Positions 44,506 through 52,465 of a stretch of 64,000 bases of DNA are shown in pieces; position 1 is the first letter of the stretch, and every line of letters begins with the position of its first letter. The notes below the pieces were generated by a model. That model did no database searches. It was not told the DNA's origin and saw nothing but the letters and a program-made list of their open reading frames with translations. The stretch covers positions 37,306 through 101,305 of the forward strand of contig NZ_JAPWGO010000013.1 in the NCBI RefSeq assembly GCF_027213785.1. The letters are read 5' to 3'. The translations under genes and the position numbers were made by a program. The stretch comes from Limimaricola sp. G21655-S1. GTDB lineage: Bacteria; Pseudomonadota; Alphaproteobacteria; Rhodobacterales; Rhodobacteraceae.

Positions 44506-45543
44506 TCAGGCCTCGAAGCTTTCGAGATAGGCCGCGAGGATGTCGCGGGCCGCTTCGAGATCGGTGCGGTCGACCATCTCGGTCACGGTGTGGATGTAGC
44601 GGGTGCCGACCACGATGCCCACGGCGCGGGCGCCCGCCGCCGCCTGCTGCGCCGCCGCGCCGTCCTGACCGCCTGCGGCCAGCATGGTGCGCTGGAACGG
44701 GATGCCCTTGTCCTGCGCCAGCTTCTCGATCTCGGCGACGAGGCCGCGATCGGCGATGAAGCTGCTGTCGCGCACATGCAGGCCGAAGCCCTTGCCCTGC
44801 ACCGTGGTGCGGTCCTTGTCCGGCACGCCGGGGGTGTCGCAGGCCAGCGTCGTGTCGACGCCGATGCCGATATCGGGGCGCACCTTGTAGGCGGCGGTGC
44901 GGGCGCCGCGCAGGCCGACTTCCTCCTGCGTGGTGAAGACCACGTGGATCTCGGCGCCGCGGCCCTTATCGGCCAGCTGGCGGATCGCCTCGATGCCGAG
45001 CCAGCAGGCGACGCGGTTGTCGAGCGCCTTGGAGACGAACTTCTCACCCATTTCGAGGAACGGCTCGTCCATCACCACCATGTCGCCGATCTTCACCTTG
45101 TCGGCGGCGGCCTTGCCGAGGCCGGTGTCGATGTAGAACTCGCCCAGTTCGGGCACCTTCTTGCGGTCCTCGGCCGAGGAGATGTGCAGCGGCTTGCCGC
45201 CCGGGTTCATCACCCCCTTGATGTCGCCCTGATCGGTGCAGACCAGCACCCGGCGCGAGAACAGGTTGCGCGGGTCGAAGCCGCCGACCGGCTGCAGCCA
45301 CACGAAGCCCTTTTCGTCGACGTGGCTGACGAGAAACCCGATCTCGTCCATGTGACACAGCAGCATGATCTTCGGCGCACCTTCGGTGGCCGCGTCACGG
45401 CGGCAGATCAGGCTGCCCATCGGATCGGTCTCGACATGGTCGAACAGGCCTTCGATCTCGGTGGTGATCAGGTCGCGGACACGGTGTTCGTGGCCCGGCA
45501 CGCCGGGCATCTCGCACAGGCGCTTCAAGAGGTCGGTGTTCAT
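44506..45543 (-). CDS. M42 family metallopeptidase (aminopeptidase)
   Basis: This 345-residue protein follows the M42/FrvX pattern. LCEMPGVPGHEHRVRDLI begins the chain. LLCHMDEIGFLVSHVDEKGF near 61 supplies the first metal His. KALDNRVACWLGIEAIRQLA near 169 supplies the shared Asp, and FTTQEEVGLRGARTAAY near 202 the catalytic Glu pair. DSSFIADRG and RYIHTVTEMVD near the end complete the site. The enzyme is a dinuclear-metal aminopeptidase, usually a large cytoplasmic assembly. The start at 45543 has GGGAG in front; an upstream extension of 38 residues has no family character. Confidence 0.92.
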   Translation of the reverse strand: MNTDLLKRLCEMPGVPGHEHRVRDLITTEIEGLFDHVETDPMGSLICRRDAATEGAPKIMLLCHMDEIGFLVSHVDEKGFVWLQPVGGFDPRNLFSRRVLVCTDQGDIKGVMNPGGKPLHISSAEDRKKVPELGEFYIDTGLGKAAADKVKIGDMVVMDEPFLEMGEKFVSKALDNRVACWLGIEAIRQLADKGRGAEIHVVFTTQEEVGLRGARTAAYKVRPDIGIGVDTTLACDTPGVPDKDRTTVQGKGFGLHVRDSSFIADRGLVAEIEKLAQDKGIPFQRTMLAAGGQDGAAAQQAAAGARAVGIVVGTRYIHTVTEMVDRTDLEAARDILAAYLESFEA

Positions 45544-45647
45544 CGCAGTCTCCCGTTTTGCGGCGGAGGCTGACGCAGCACGCGACCGGGTGCAACGCCC
45601 GTCGTGACGGCAGCGTGCCCCTGCGGAACCGCCAGGAGCCGATTCGG

Positions 45648-45713
45648 TTATCCACAAGAAATGTCGGGAGTGATTCTCGAATCGGTCGAATCGGGGGGAT
45701 TATCCCCAAGAAA
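45648..45713. repeat. Two direct repeats resembling DnaA boxes
   Basis: TTATCCACAAGAAA (45648-45661) and TTATCCCCAAGAAA (45700-45713) differ at one base and start 52 bases apart (five helical turns). The first contains the exact DnaA-box nonamer TTATCCACA. GAATCGGTCGAATCGG lies between them. This 295-base gap holds no gene; the repeats precede the YbjN gene by 126 bases. Confidence 0.55.
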
Positions 45714-45838
45714 CGACTTTACAGCGACTCGGTCGAGACTCACCATATACACTCGAAGCCAAGCGGGTGGAAGAACCCCTGCCGCCGCATCCGAGACGGG
45801 CCTCCGCGTACCCGTCGCCGCAAAGAAAAGAGGCCGTC

Positions 45839-46339
45839 ATGGCGCTGTCAGAGTCCTATCTCGACGACGAGATCCACCCGATCGACCTGGTCGAGCAGGT
45901 TGCCGACCTGCACGAATGGGCGGTCGAACGGGTGGCCGAGGATCAGATCGCGATGACGCTCAAGGGGCAGTGGCGTGATTACGCGGTGACGCTGGCCTGG
46001 CAGCCCGCCGACGAAACGCTGCGGCTGGCCTGCATGTTCGAGATGGAGCCGCCAGAGCCACGGCTGCCGCAGATCCACGACCTCATCAACCGCATCAACG
46101 ACCGTTGCTGGGCCGGCGGCTTCACCTGGTGGGGCGCGCAGGGAATGATGGCCTATCGCTATGGGCTGGTATTGTCCGGCGGCCAGATCGCGGGTCCCGA
46201 GCAGGTCGATACGATGATCCACACGGCCTTCAACGCCTGCGAACGCTACTACCCGGCCTTCCAGCTCGTGTCCTGGGCGCATCGTGACCCGGCCGCTGCA
46301 ATGCAGATCGCCATCGCCGAGGCCTACGGCCGGGCCTGA
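45839..46339 (+). CDS. YbjN domain-containing protein
   Basis: This 166-residue protein matches the alphaproteobacterial YbjN group, with a DnaK-binding-like tetratricopeptide-free fold. HPIDLVEQVADLHEWAVERV starts it, then FEMEPPEPRLPQIHDLINRI and GGFTWWGAQGMMAYRYGLVL, and it ends with IHTAFNACERYYPAFQLVSW. The function is not established; relatives have been linked to motility or stress control. AGAGG precedes the ATG. Its upstream region is long (295 bases) and carries DnaA-box-like repeats, suggesting specific regulation. Confidence 0.78.
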   Translation: MALSESYLDDEIHPIDLVEQVADLHEWAVERVAEDQIAMTLKGQWRDYAVTLAWQPADETLRLACMFEMEPPEPRLPQIHDLINRINDRCWAGGFTWWGAQGMMAYRYGLVLSGGQIAGPEQVDTMIHTAFNACERYYPAFQLVSWAHRDPAAAMQIAIAEAYGRA

Positions 46340-46352
46340 TCGGAAGCCCCGT

Positions 46353-47225
46353 TCAGAACCATTGCCCGGGTTCGATCAGCCCCAGATCGAGAAGCTGTTG
46401 TGACCGCCAGGCGAAAGGCGTGGCGCCGGGCCAGTCGAAACCGTCGATCGCCTCGCGCGTGGCGGGGTTGCGGCGCAGCGCCTTCGCGGTGCGAAACGAG
46501 GCGGTCGCCGCCGTGGGCGAGCGGTGCCACGGGCATTGCAGCGTGTTGTATTCCGCTTGGTTGAACCGGTGATCTGCACCGAGCCTGAGGCCCGGGGCCG
46601 TGCGGAACAGCGCGATCCGCAGGATCTGCCGCCGGTCGGCGGGCACGTGTTGCTCGAGGCGCCAGCGCAGCCCGCCGTGGATTTCGGGCTGCCGCTCCAT
46701 CAACCGGCCCTGCGCGTCATAGCGATCGCGCGCGTAATAGCCGATCCGGTCGAGATGCGCGGCCGCGCATGTGACGCCGGTCGGGTGGGCCTCGAGATCG
46801 GCGGCGAAGAGATCGAGCGTGACGCAGGGCACGCTGTCGCGCCGCTCCTCGGCCACGAAGGCGCAAAGATCGGCCACCCCGCGATGCTCGGAGAACGGGA
46901 AGAACAGGTATTCGGCATTGTAGCAGTAGAACAGCCACTGGCCCGGCGCCGCGGCAGCGATCACGGCGTTGACGAGATCGGCGCAGGCGCCGTCGCGGCG
47001 CGTCTCTCCGCGCACCCAGTCGAGGCGGGGATCCGAAAGATCGGGCCGCGGCAGATCATCGGGGGCGATGGCCACGACCTGCGAGAAACCCAAGTCGAGG
47101 TGGTGGCGCAGCGTGCTTTCGACCTCGATGCCATCCTCGATCAGAACCAGCGCGACTGGCCCCGAGGAGCCATGCCGCGCCTTGCGCAGCGCCGCCGCGA
47201 ACCGCTCGATGCCGTCATGCTCCAT
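46353..47225 (-). CDS. Uncharacterised protein, possible glycosyltransferase family 2 member
   Basis: This 290-residue protein is not securely recognised. Its first part resembles the glycosyltransferase A fold used by GT2 members that lack obvious motifs: VALVLIEDGIEVESTLRHHL, then GFSQVVAIAPDD, with YNAEYLFFPFSEHRGVADL in the place of a donor-site segment. The second part is Arg/His-rich with RLEQHVPADRRQILRIALFR and TLQCPWHRSPTAATASF. No signal peptide or membrane helix is visible. The start at 47225 follows GGGAG. It is convergent with the YbjN gene and divergent from miaB. Confidence 0.5.
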   Translation of the reverse strand: MEHDGIERFAAALRKARHGSSGPVALVLIEDGIEVESTLRHHLDLGFSQVVAIAPDDLPRPDLSDPRLDWVRGETRRDGACADLVNAVIAAAAPGQWLFYCYNAEYLFFPFSEHRGVADLCAFVAEERRDSVPCVTLDLFAADLEAHPTGVTCAAAHLDRIGYYARDRYDAQGRLMERQPEIHGGLRWRLEQHVPADRRQILRIALFRTAPGLRLGADHRFNQAEYNTLQCPWHRSPTAATASFRTAKALRRNPATREAIDGFDWPGATPFAWRSQQLLDLGLIEPGQWF

Positions 47226-47332
47226 TGCCGTCTCCCGCCGTTCGCCCACAGGGATGGCGGGGGCGGGGCGACATTGCAAGATGCCGGGCTTTGGCTTAGA
47301 CCCGGCCCCTGATCTCGCAAAGGATGGCCGCG

Positions 47333-48661
47333 ATGGACCAGGCGCCCAAGAAGCTCTTCATCAAGACCTATGGCTGTCAGATGAACGTCTATGACAGCGA
47401 GCGCATGGCCGAGGCGCTGGGCGGGTCGGGCTACGTCACCACCGAGACGGCGGACGAGGCCGACATGGTGCTCCTCAACACCTGTCACATCCGCGAGAAG
47501 GCTGCCGAAAAGGTCTATTCCGATCTGGGGCGGCTGCGTCCGCTCAAGGAGGCCAAACCCGGCCTGAAGATCGGCGTCGCCGGCTGCGTCGCGCAGGCCG
47601 AGGGCGAGGAGATCCTGAACCGGATGCCGCTCGTCGATCTCGTGGTGGGTCCACAGAGCTATCACCGTCTGCCCGAGATGGAAGCCCGGGTCGGGCAGGG
47701 CGGTCGTGCCGTCGACACGGATTTTCCCGAAGACGACAAGTTCGCGGCGCTGAAATCCCGGCCCAAAGCCAAGCGCGGTCCGACCGCCTTTCTCACCGTG
47801 CAGGAGGGCTGCGACAAATTCTGTGCGTTTTGCGTGGTGCCCTACACCCGCGGCGCCGAAGTCAGCCGCCCGGCCGATCGCATCGTCGCCGAGGCGCGCG
47901 GGCTGGTCGAGGCCGGGGTTCGCGAGATCACGCTGCTCGGCCAGAACGTCAATGCCTGGCATGGCGATCTGAACGGGGCCGAGGGCGGTCTCGCGGCGCT
48001 GGTGGGCCAGCTCGCGGCGATCGACGGGTTGGAGCGGATTCGCTACACCACCTCGCATCCCAACGACATGGACGAGGCGCTGATCGCGGCGCATGGCAAC
48101 GAGGCCAAGCTGATGCCCTATCTGCACCTGCCGGTGCAGTCGGGCTCGGACCGGATCCTCAAGGCGATGAATCGCAAGCACACGGCCGAGCAGTATCTGC
48201 GGCTGATCGAACGGATTCGCGCGGCGCGGCCCGACATCCTGCTGACCTCGGATTTCATCGTCGGCTTTCCCGGTGAGACCGATGCCGATTTCGAGGCGAC
48301 GATGCAGCTCGTGCGCGAGGTCCGCTATGGCTCGGCCTTTTCGTTCAAGTATTCGCCGCGTCCCGGCACCCCGGCCGCCGAACGCAAGGTCCAGGTCGAG
48401 CCGGCGGTGATGGATGAGCGGCTGCAACGGTTGCAGGGCCTGCTCGGCGAGCAGCAGCGTGCCGCGCAGCAGGCGATGGTCGGCCGCGAGACCACGGTGC
48501 TGTTCGAAAAGCCGGGGCGGCTGCCCGGGCAGATGGTCGGCAAGTCCGAGCATCTCTTTGCCGTGCATGTGGACGCGCCCGAGACGCGGCGCGGCGACAT
48601 TGCCCGGGTTCGCATCACCGCCTCGGGGCCGAACTCCCTGGCAGGCGAGCTTCTGGAATAA
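47333..48661 (+). CDS. miaB: tRNA-2-methylthio-N6-dimethylallyladenosine synthase
   Basis: This 442-residue radical-SAM enzyme adds a methylthio group to i6A37 of tRNAs. The N-terminal domain binds one cluster through Cys in [28 protein letters not shown] and [11 protein letters not shown]. The radical-SAM CxxxCxxC is in [19 protein letters not shown] near 158. [18 protein letters not shown] follows, and a C-terminal TRAM domain ends the chain. The start at 47333 (MDQAPKK) was chosen because AAAGGA lies 8 bases upstream; the ATG at 47324 overlaps that site. Confidence 0.95.
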   Translation: MDQAPKKLFIKTYGCQMNVYDSERMAEALGGSGYVTTETADEADMVLLNTCHIREKAAEKVYSDLGRLRPLKEAKPGLKIGVAGCVAQAEGEEILNRMPLVDLVVGPQSYHRLPEMEARVGQGGRAVDTDFPEDDKFAALKSRPKAKRGPTAFLTVQEGCDKFCAFCVVPYTRGAEVSRPADRIVAEARGLVEAGVREITLLGQNVNAWHGDLNGAEGGLAALVGQLAAIDGLERIRYTTSHPNDMDEALIAAHGNEAKLMPYLHLPVQSGSDRILKAMNRKHTAEQYLRLIERIRAARPDILLTSDFIVGFPGETDADFEATMQLVREVRYGSAFSFKYSPRPGTPAAERKVQVEPAVMDERLQRLQGLLGEQQRAAQQAMVGRETTVLFEKPGRLPGQMVGKSEHLFAVHVDAPETRRGDIARVRITASGPNSLAGELLE

Positions 48662-48800
48662 GCGTCGGGCGAATCAAGCCCCCTTCGTCATGAATGCGGC
48701 GGAAGCAAGGCGCGTTCAGTGACTCGGCACGCCCCAAGGGCGAATGGGTTGCCCGCATCGTGACAATGCCAAGGTTGCCGCATCTACTGTTGTCATAGTT

Positions 48801-48820
48801 CTCGGCAATTTACTGCCGAG
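48801..48820. promoter_or_regulatory. Small perfect hairpin upstream of the OmpA-family gene
   Basis: CTCGGCA and TGCCGAG form a perfect 7-bp stem around ATTTAC in an AT-richer patch about 100 bases before the gene. The 260-base gap (48662-48921) holds no gene; this may be an operator or leader hairpin. Confidence 0.35.
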
Positions 48821-48921
48821 GCCTTCCCAAGTGCTCGATCTGCATTAACACTCCTGCATCAGACCGCCTCCCAGCTGCCGGAGGAGGGGTTCGACGGTAT
48901 GAGTTCGGGAAGGAAAAACAA

Positions 48922-49497
48922 TTGGCCTCATTCATCAAAGCTAAGCTGCGCGCCGCGGTCGGGGGGATCGTCGCGGGCGGGCTGGCGCTCGGAGCGTTGA
49001 GCGTGCCGGCCGCGGCGCAGGATCCCCGGATCGTCGATGCCGAACGCTACAGTCCGAACATCTGGATCGACCCCGACGGTTGCGAGCATTGGGCCATGGA
49101 TGACGGAGCCGAAGGCTATATGGGCCCGCGGCGGCGCCGTGACGGCAGCCCGGTCTGCCACCGGTCCGAGATCTGCGGCGTGGTGCCGACCGACACGCTC
49201 TTTGCCACCGATCGCTACGATATCTCGGCCGCGGGTCGCGAGCGGCTGCGCCAGTTCTTCACCCAGGCGAACGCCTTCGGTTTCCTGATCTACGGTCATA
49301 CCGACAGCCGCGCGAGCGACGAGTACAACATCACCCTGTCCGACAACCGCGCCCGCGCGGTCGCCAGCGTGGCGCAGGGGGTCGGTGCCCGTGTCGTCGA
49401 TGTGCGCGGCTTCGGGGAGCGCAAGCCCAAGGCGTCGAACGCGACCGCCGCCGGCATGCAGACAAACCGCCGCGTCGAAATCTACTGCCTGCGCTGA
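48922..49497 (+). CDS. OmpA family protein with N-terminal WxDPDGC module
   Basis: This 191-residue secreted protein has a signal peptide (about 1-32, ending PAAAQ). A short module IWIDPDGCEHWAMDDGAEGY follows near residues 47-66 and ends with PVCHR. The OmpA-like peptidoglycan-binding domain (about 85-191) has LFATDRYDISAAGRERLRQF, IYGHTDSRASDEYNITLSDN and RGFGERKPKASNATAAGMQT, with the Asp and Arg that contact diaminopimelate. The start is a TTG after GGAAGGA; no in-frame ATG fits. The next gene encodes a lipoprotein with the same WxDPDGC module, 10 bases away, so the two are probably one unit at the cell envelope. Confidence 0.88.
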   Translation: MASFIKAKLRAAVGGIVAGGLALGALSVPAAAQDPRIVDAERYSPNIWIDPDGCEHWAMDDGAEGYMGPRRRRDGSPVCHRSEICGVVPTDTLFATDRYDISAAGRERLRQFFTQANAFGFLIYGHTDSRASDEYNITLSDNRARAVASVAQGVGARVVDVRGFGERKPKASNATAAGMQTNRRVEIYCLR

Positions 49498-49507
49498 GGA
49501 GCGAGAC

Positions 49508-49807
49508 ATGACCATTCTCAAGAGTTTCGCGATCCTCGGCCTGCTGGGTTCCGCGGCCGCCTGCACGCCGATCGGGCCGGACAAGACCGCCGATCGCGGC
49601 ATCAACTCGCATGATCTGTCGACGATGGTCGCCGGGATCTGGGTCGATCCCGATGGCTGCGACCACTGGATCATCGATGACGGGTTCGAAGGCTACATGA
49701 GCGAGCGCCTGACCCCCGACGGGCTGCCGGTCTGTTCCGGCGTGGCGCAGCCCGGCGTCGCGGTGGGCCCGTTCAAGGATGGCTCGCCGATCCCCGATCC
49801 CCTCTGA
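49508..49807 (+). CDS. Small lipoprotein with WxDPDGC module
   Basis: This 99-residue protein starts with a signal sequence whose lipobox is LLGSAAAC, giving a Cys at residue 19 for lipidation; the -3 residue is Ala rather than Leu. The body is almost only the module GIWVDPDGCDHWIIDDGFEG, then YM, DGLPVCSG, matching the one in the preceding OmpA-family gene at most positions, including both cysteines. It then ends in a short Pro/Gly tail. The function is unknown. Co-occurrence suggests the two proteins share a partner or bind each other. A clear terminator follows. Confidence 0.72.
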   Translation: MTILKSFAILGLLGSAAACTPIGPDKTADRGINSHDLSTMVAGIWVDPDGCDHWIIDDGFEGYMSERLTPDGLPVCSGVAQPGVAVGPFKDGSPIPDPL

Positions 49808-49849
49808 CGAAGAAGGCGCTCGAACGCCCGGAAAACGGGCGCCGGAGCG

Positions 49850-49877
49850 GGGCCGTGCCAGAAGGCGCGGCCCTTTT
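49850..49877 (+). terminator. Terminator after the OmpA-lipoprotein pair
   Basis: GGGCCGTGCC (49850-49859) pairs with GGCGCGGCCC (49864-49873) in a 10-bp stem with one G-U pair and an AGAA loop, then TTTTC. A smaller perfect hairpin CGCCCG-GAAAA-CGGGCG lies just before it. Confidence 0.82.
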
Positions 49878-50011
49878 CGTGCGAATGGTCGGAAACGTGA
49901 TCCGGGCTTGCGCGTTTTCTTTCAGGTGCCCATGTGATGCGCTTGCGCGGCCAGCCGCGAATTGCGACCATCGGGTTGCCGCTCGGCACCATCCGGCATG
50001 AGGAGTCCTGC

Positions 50012-51007
50012 TTGTCCATCGCCACCCCGACCGAGACCGTACTCGAGTTTCCGAACAATTTCCTGCTGATAGATCTTTGTGGTGAACACGATCGCCACAT
50101 CGCGGCGATCGAGGAGCGGCTGGGTGTGCAGATCCTGCGGCGCGGCAACCGCCTGTCGGTGATCGGCGAGGAAGAGGCGGGTGCCGACGCGGCGCGCGTG
50201 CTTCGCGCTCTCTATGCCCGGCTCGAGGCCGGGCGCGCCGTGGAGCCCGGCGACGTGGATCGCGAATTGCGCATGGGCAGCCTCGAACCCGCCGGCACCG
50301 GCGAAGCCGACCAGATCGACCTGTTCAAGGCCGACCCGGCCGCCGAGCGCATCGAGATCAAGACCCGCCGCAAGCTCGTCGAGCCGCGCACCGAGGCGCA
50401 GAAGGCCTATGTGCGTTCGCTGTTCGACAACGAGCTGTGCTTCGGCATCGGCCCTGCCGGCACCGGCAAGACCTATCTGGCGGTCGCGGTGGGCGTCTCG
50501 ATGTTCCTGCAGGGCCATGTCGACAAGATCATCCTGTCGCGCCCGGCGGTCGAGGCGGGCGAGAAGCTCGGCTACCTGCCCGGCGACATGAAGGAGAAGG
50601 TCGATCCCTACATGCAGCCGCTCTACGACGCGCTGAACGATTTCCTGCCCGGCAAGCAGGCCTCCAAGATGATGGAGGAAAAGGTGATCGAGATCGCGCC
50701 GCTGGCCTTCATGCGCGGCCGCACCCTGTCCCGCGCCTTCGTGGTTCTCGACGAAGCGCAGAACGCCACGACGATGCAGATGAAGATGTTCCTGACCCGT
50801 CTGGGCGAGGGCTCGCGCATGGTGATCACCGGCGACCGCAGCCAGGTCGACCTGCCGCGCGGCGTGACCTCGGGTCTGCATGACGCCGAGCGACTGCTCA
50901 AGGGCATCCCGAAGATCAGTTTCAACTACTTCACCTCGAAGGACGTGGTGCGCCACCCGCTGGTCGCCGCGATCATCGATGCCTACGAAGCCGATGGCGC
51001 CGCGTAA
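50012..51007 (+). CDS. phoH: PhoH family ATPase/RNA helicase-like protein
   Basis: This 331-residue protein has a KH-like N-terminus ([20 protein letters not shown]) and the PhoH ATPase domain (about 120-325). The domain has Walker [17 protein letters not shown] near 147, [17 protein letters not shown] and Walker [16 protein letters not shown] near 243. It is linked to RNA turnover together with YbeY, its neighbour. The start was taken as the TTG at 50012, with GAGGAG 6 bases upstream and the SIATPTE N-terminus usual in the group; ATG codons at 49934/49937 are alternatives without a site. ybeY overlaps its end by 14 bases. Confidence 0.93.
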   Translation: MSIATPTETVLEFPNNFLLIDLCGEHDRHIAAIEERLGVQILRRGNRLSVIGEEEAGADAARVLRALYARLEAGRAVEPGDVDRELRMGSLEPAGTGEADQIDLFKADPAAERIEIKTRRKLVEPRTEAQKAYVRSLFDNELCFGIGPAGTGKTYLAVAVGVSMFLQGHVDKIILSRPAVEAGEKLGYLPGDMKEKVDPYMQPLYDALNDFLPGKQASKMMEEKVIEIAPLAFMRGRTLSRAFVVLDEAQNATTMQMKMFLTRLGEGSRMVITGDRSQVDLPRGVTSGLHDAERLLKGIPKISFNYFTSKDVVRHPLVAAIIDAYEADGAA

Positions 51008-51560
51008 ACCGGCCCGGCCGCCATTGGTCGACTGCCTGATCGAGGATCACCGCTGGGAGGCCGCCGGTCTTGAAGCGCTGGCCGAGGCCGCCTGCGCGAC
51101 GGCGCTGCGCGGCGTCGGGCTCGATCCCGCGGGTTTCGAGATCAGCCTGCTGGGGTGTTCCGATGCGCGGATCGCCGATCTCAACGCCGATTTCCGGGGA
51201 AAGCCCAAGCCCACCAACGTGCTGAGCTGGCCCTCCGACGAGCGCGGCGCGGCGCGGCCTGGCGCACGTCCGGCGCCGCCGCGGCGCGATTCGATGGGAC
51301 CGACCGAGTTGGGCGATATCGCCATCGCCTGGGAGACCTGTACCCGCGAAGCCGAGGCGAGCGGGCGGACAACCGCCGATCACGTGACGCATCTGTTGGT
51401 GCATGGGACCCTGCATCTGCTGGGCTATGACCATGAAACCGACGCCGATGCGGCGCTGATGGAAGGTCTCGAGACGGAGATACTTGGCAAGATGGGGGTG
51501 GCAGACCCATATGCCGCAACAGAGGCAGCACCGGAAGGAGACGATGGGCGACGCGTTTGA
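50994..51560 (+). CDS. ybeY: Endoribonuclease YbeY (rRNA maturation factor)
   Basis: This 188-residue metallo-RNase needed for 16S rRNA 3'-end processing has the zinc motif HLLVHGTLHLLGYDH near 134-148 (HGxLHLxGYDH). The start has DHRWEAAGLEALAEAA and later NADFRGKPKPTNVLSWPSDE. A Pro/Arg-rich insertion of about 15 residues follows that segment, before LGDIAIAWE. It overlaps phoH by 14 bases and corC by 17 bases, the usual phoH-ybeY-corC-lnt order. Confidence 0.95.
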   Translation: MAPRKPARPPLVDCLIEDHRWEAAGLEALAEAACATALRGVGLDPAGFEISLLGCSDARIADLNADFRGKPKPTNVLSWPSDERGAARPGARPAPPRRDSMGPTELGDIAIAWETCTREAEASGRTTADHVTHLLVHGTLHLLGYDHETDADAALMEGLETEILGKMGVADPYAATEAAPEGDDGRRV

Positions 51561-52461
51561 CACGGCCGAAGCGGGACAGACCCGCGACGGCGACGGAGAT
51601 GGTCCCGAGGGGCCAAGTAGCGTCACCGCCGAGAATGGCGGAGGGCGCGGTTTCTTCAGCCGCATCATCGGGGTGCTCAATCCCCCCGAGACGGACCTGC
51701 CGCCGATAGAGGCGCCGCGCAGCTTTGCGCAGGTGCTGCCGGTTCCGGGGATGCTCAATCTGCGCCGGATGCGGGTCGAGGACGTGATGGTGCCCAAGGC
51801 GGACATCACGGCGGTGCCCGTCACCATTCCGATGGAAGAGCTGGTCGAGGTGTTCCGCGAAAGCGGCCTCACCCGCATTCCGGTTTTCGACGGCACGCTC
51901 GATACGCCGATCGGGCTCGTTAATCTCAAGGATTTCGCGCTCAAGTTCTGCTTCGTGCCGGAGCGGCCCGATTTCAGCCTGCGCGATATGCTGCGATCGC
52001 TGCTCTACGTTCCGCCCTCGATGCCGCTGGGCGTGCTTCTGCAGAAGATGCAGACCGAGCGGATCCACATGGCGCTGGTGATCGACGAATATGGTGGCAC
52101 GGACGGCCTCGTCACCATCGAGGATCTGATCGAAACCGTGGTCGGCGAGATCGAGGACGAGCACGATGTCGACGAGGCGCAGAGCTTTCTGCGCGAGAAG
52201 CCCGGGGTCTGGCTGGCGCTCGCGCGCACGCCGCTCGAAACCTTCGAACGGGCGATCGGCATGGACCTCACCGATCACGAAGAGATCGATGAGGAGGAGA
52301 TCGACAGCCTCGGCGGCCTGGTGTCGATGCTGGCGGGTCACGTTCCCGCGCGCGGCGAGGTGATCGAACACCCGGCCGGCATCGAGTTCGAGGTGATCGA
52401 TGCCGACCCGCGCCGCATCAAGCGGCTCCGCATCCGCCTTCCCGAGAGCCGGGACGCCTGA
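51544..52461 (+). CDS. corC: CBS-domain protein CorC/TlyC-type
   Basis: This 305-residue soluble protein has a disordered acidic start, then MRVEDVMVPKADITAVPVTI, the CorC signature at the first CBS domain. A second CBS domain follows with MALVIDEYGGTDGLVTIEDL and ETVVGEIEDEHD, and a C-terminal transporter-associated domain ends in RIKRLRIRLP. It is thought to aid cobalt/magnesium efflux. GGAAGGAG precedes the ATG, and lnt begins 4 bases after its stop. Confidence 0.93.
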   Translation: MGDAFDTAEAGQTRDGDGDGPEGPSSVTAENGGGRGFFSRIIGVLNPPETDLPPIEAPRSFAQVLPVPGMLNLRRMRVEDVMVPKADITAVPVTIPMEELVEVFRESGLTRIPVFDGTLDTPIGLVNLKDFALKFCFVPERPDFSLRDMLRSLLYVPPSMPLGVLLQKMQTERIHMALVIDEYGGTDGLVTIEDLIETVVGEIEDEHDVDEAQSFLREKPGVWLALARTPLETFERAIGMDLTDHEEIDEEEIDSLGGLVSMLAGHVPARGEVIEHPAGIEFEVIDADPRRIKRLRIRLPESRDA

Positions 52462-52465
52462 GCGG

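Noticed and set aside
45544..45838. Chromosomal origin suggested by the DnaA-box-like repeats
   Set aside because: Only two boxes, no AT-rich unwinding region and none of the usual origin neighbours are present. A regulatory role is more likely.
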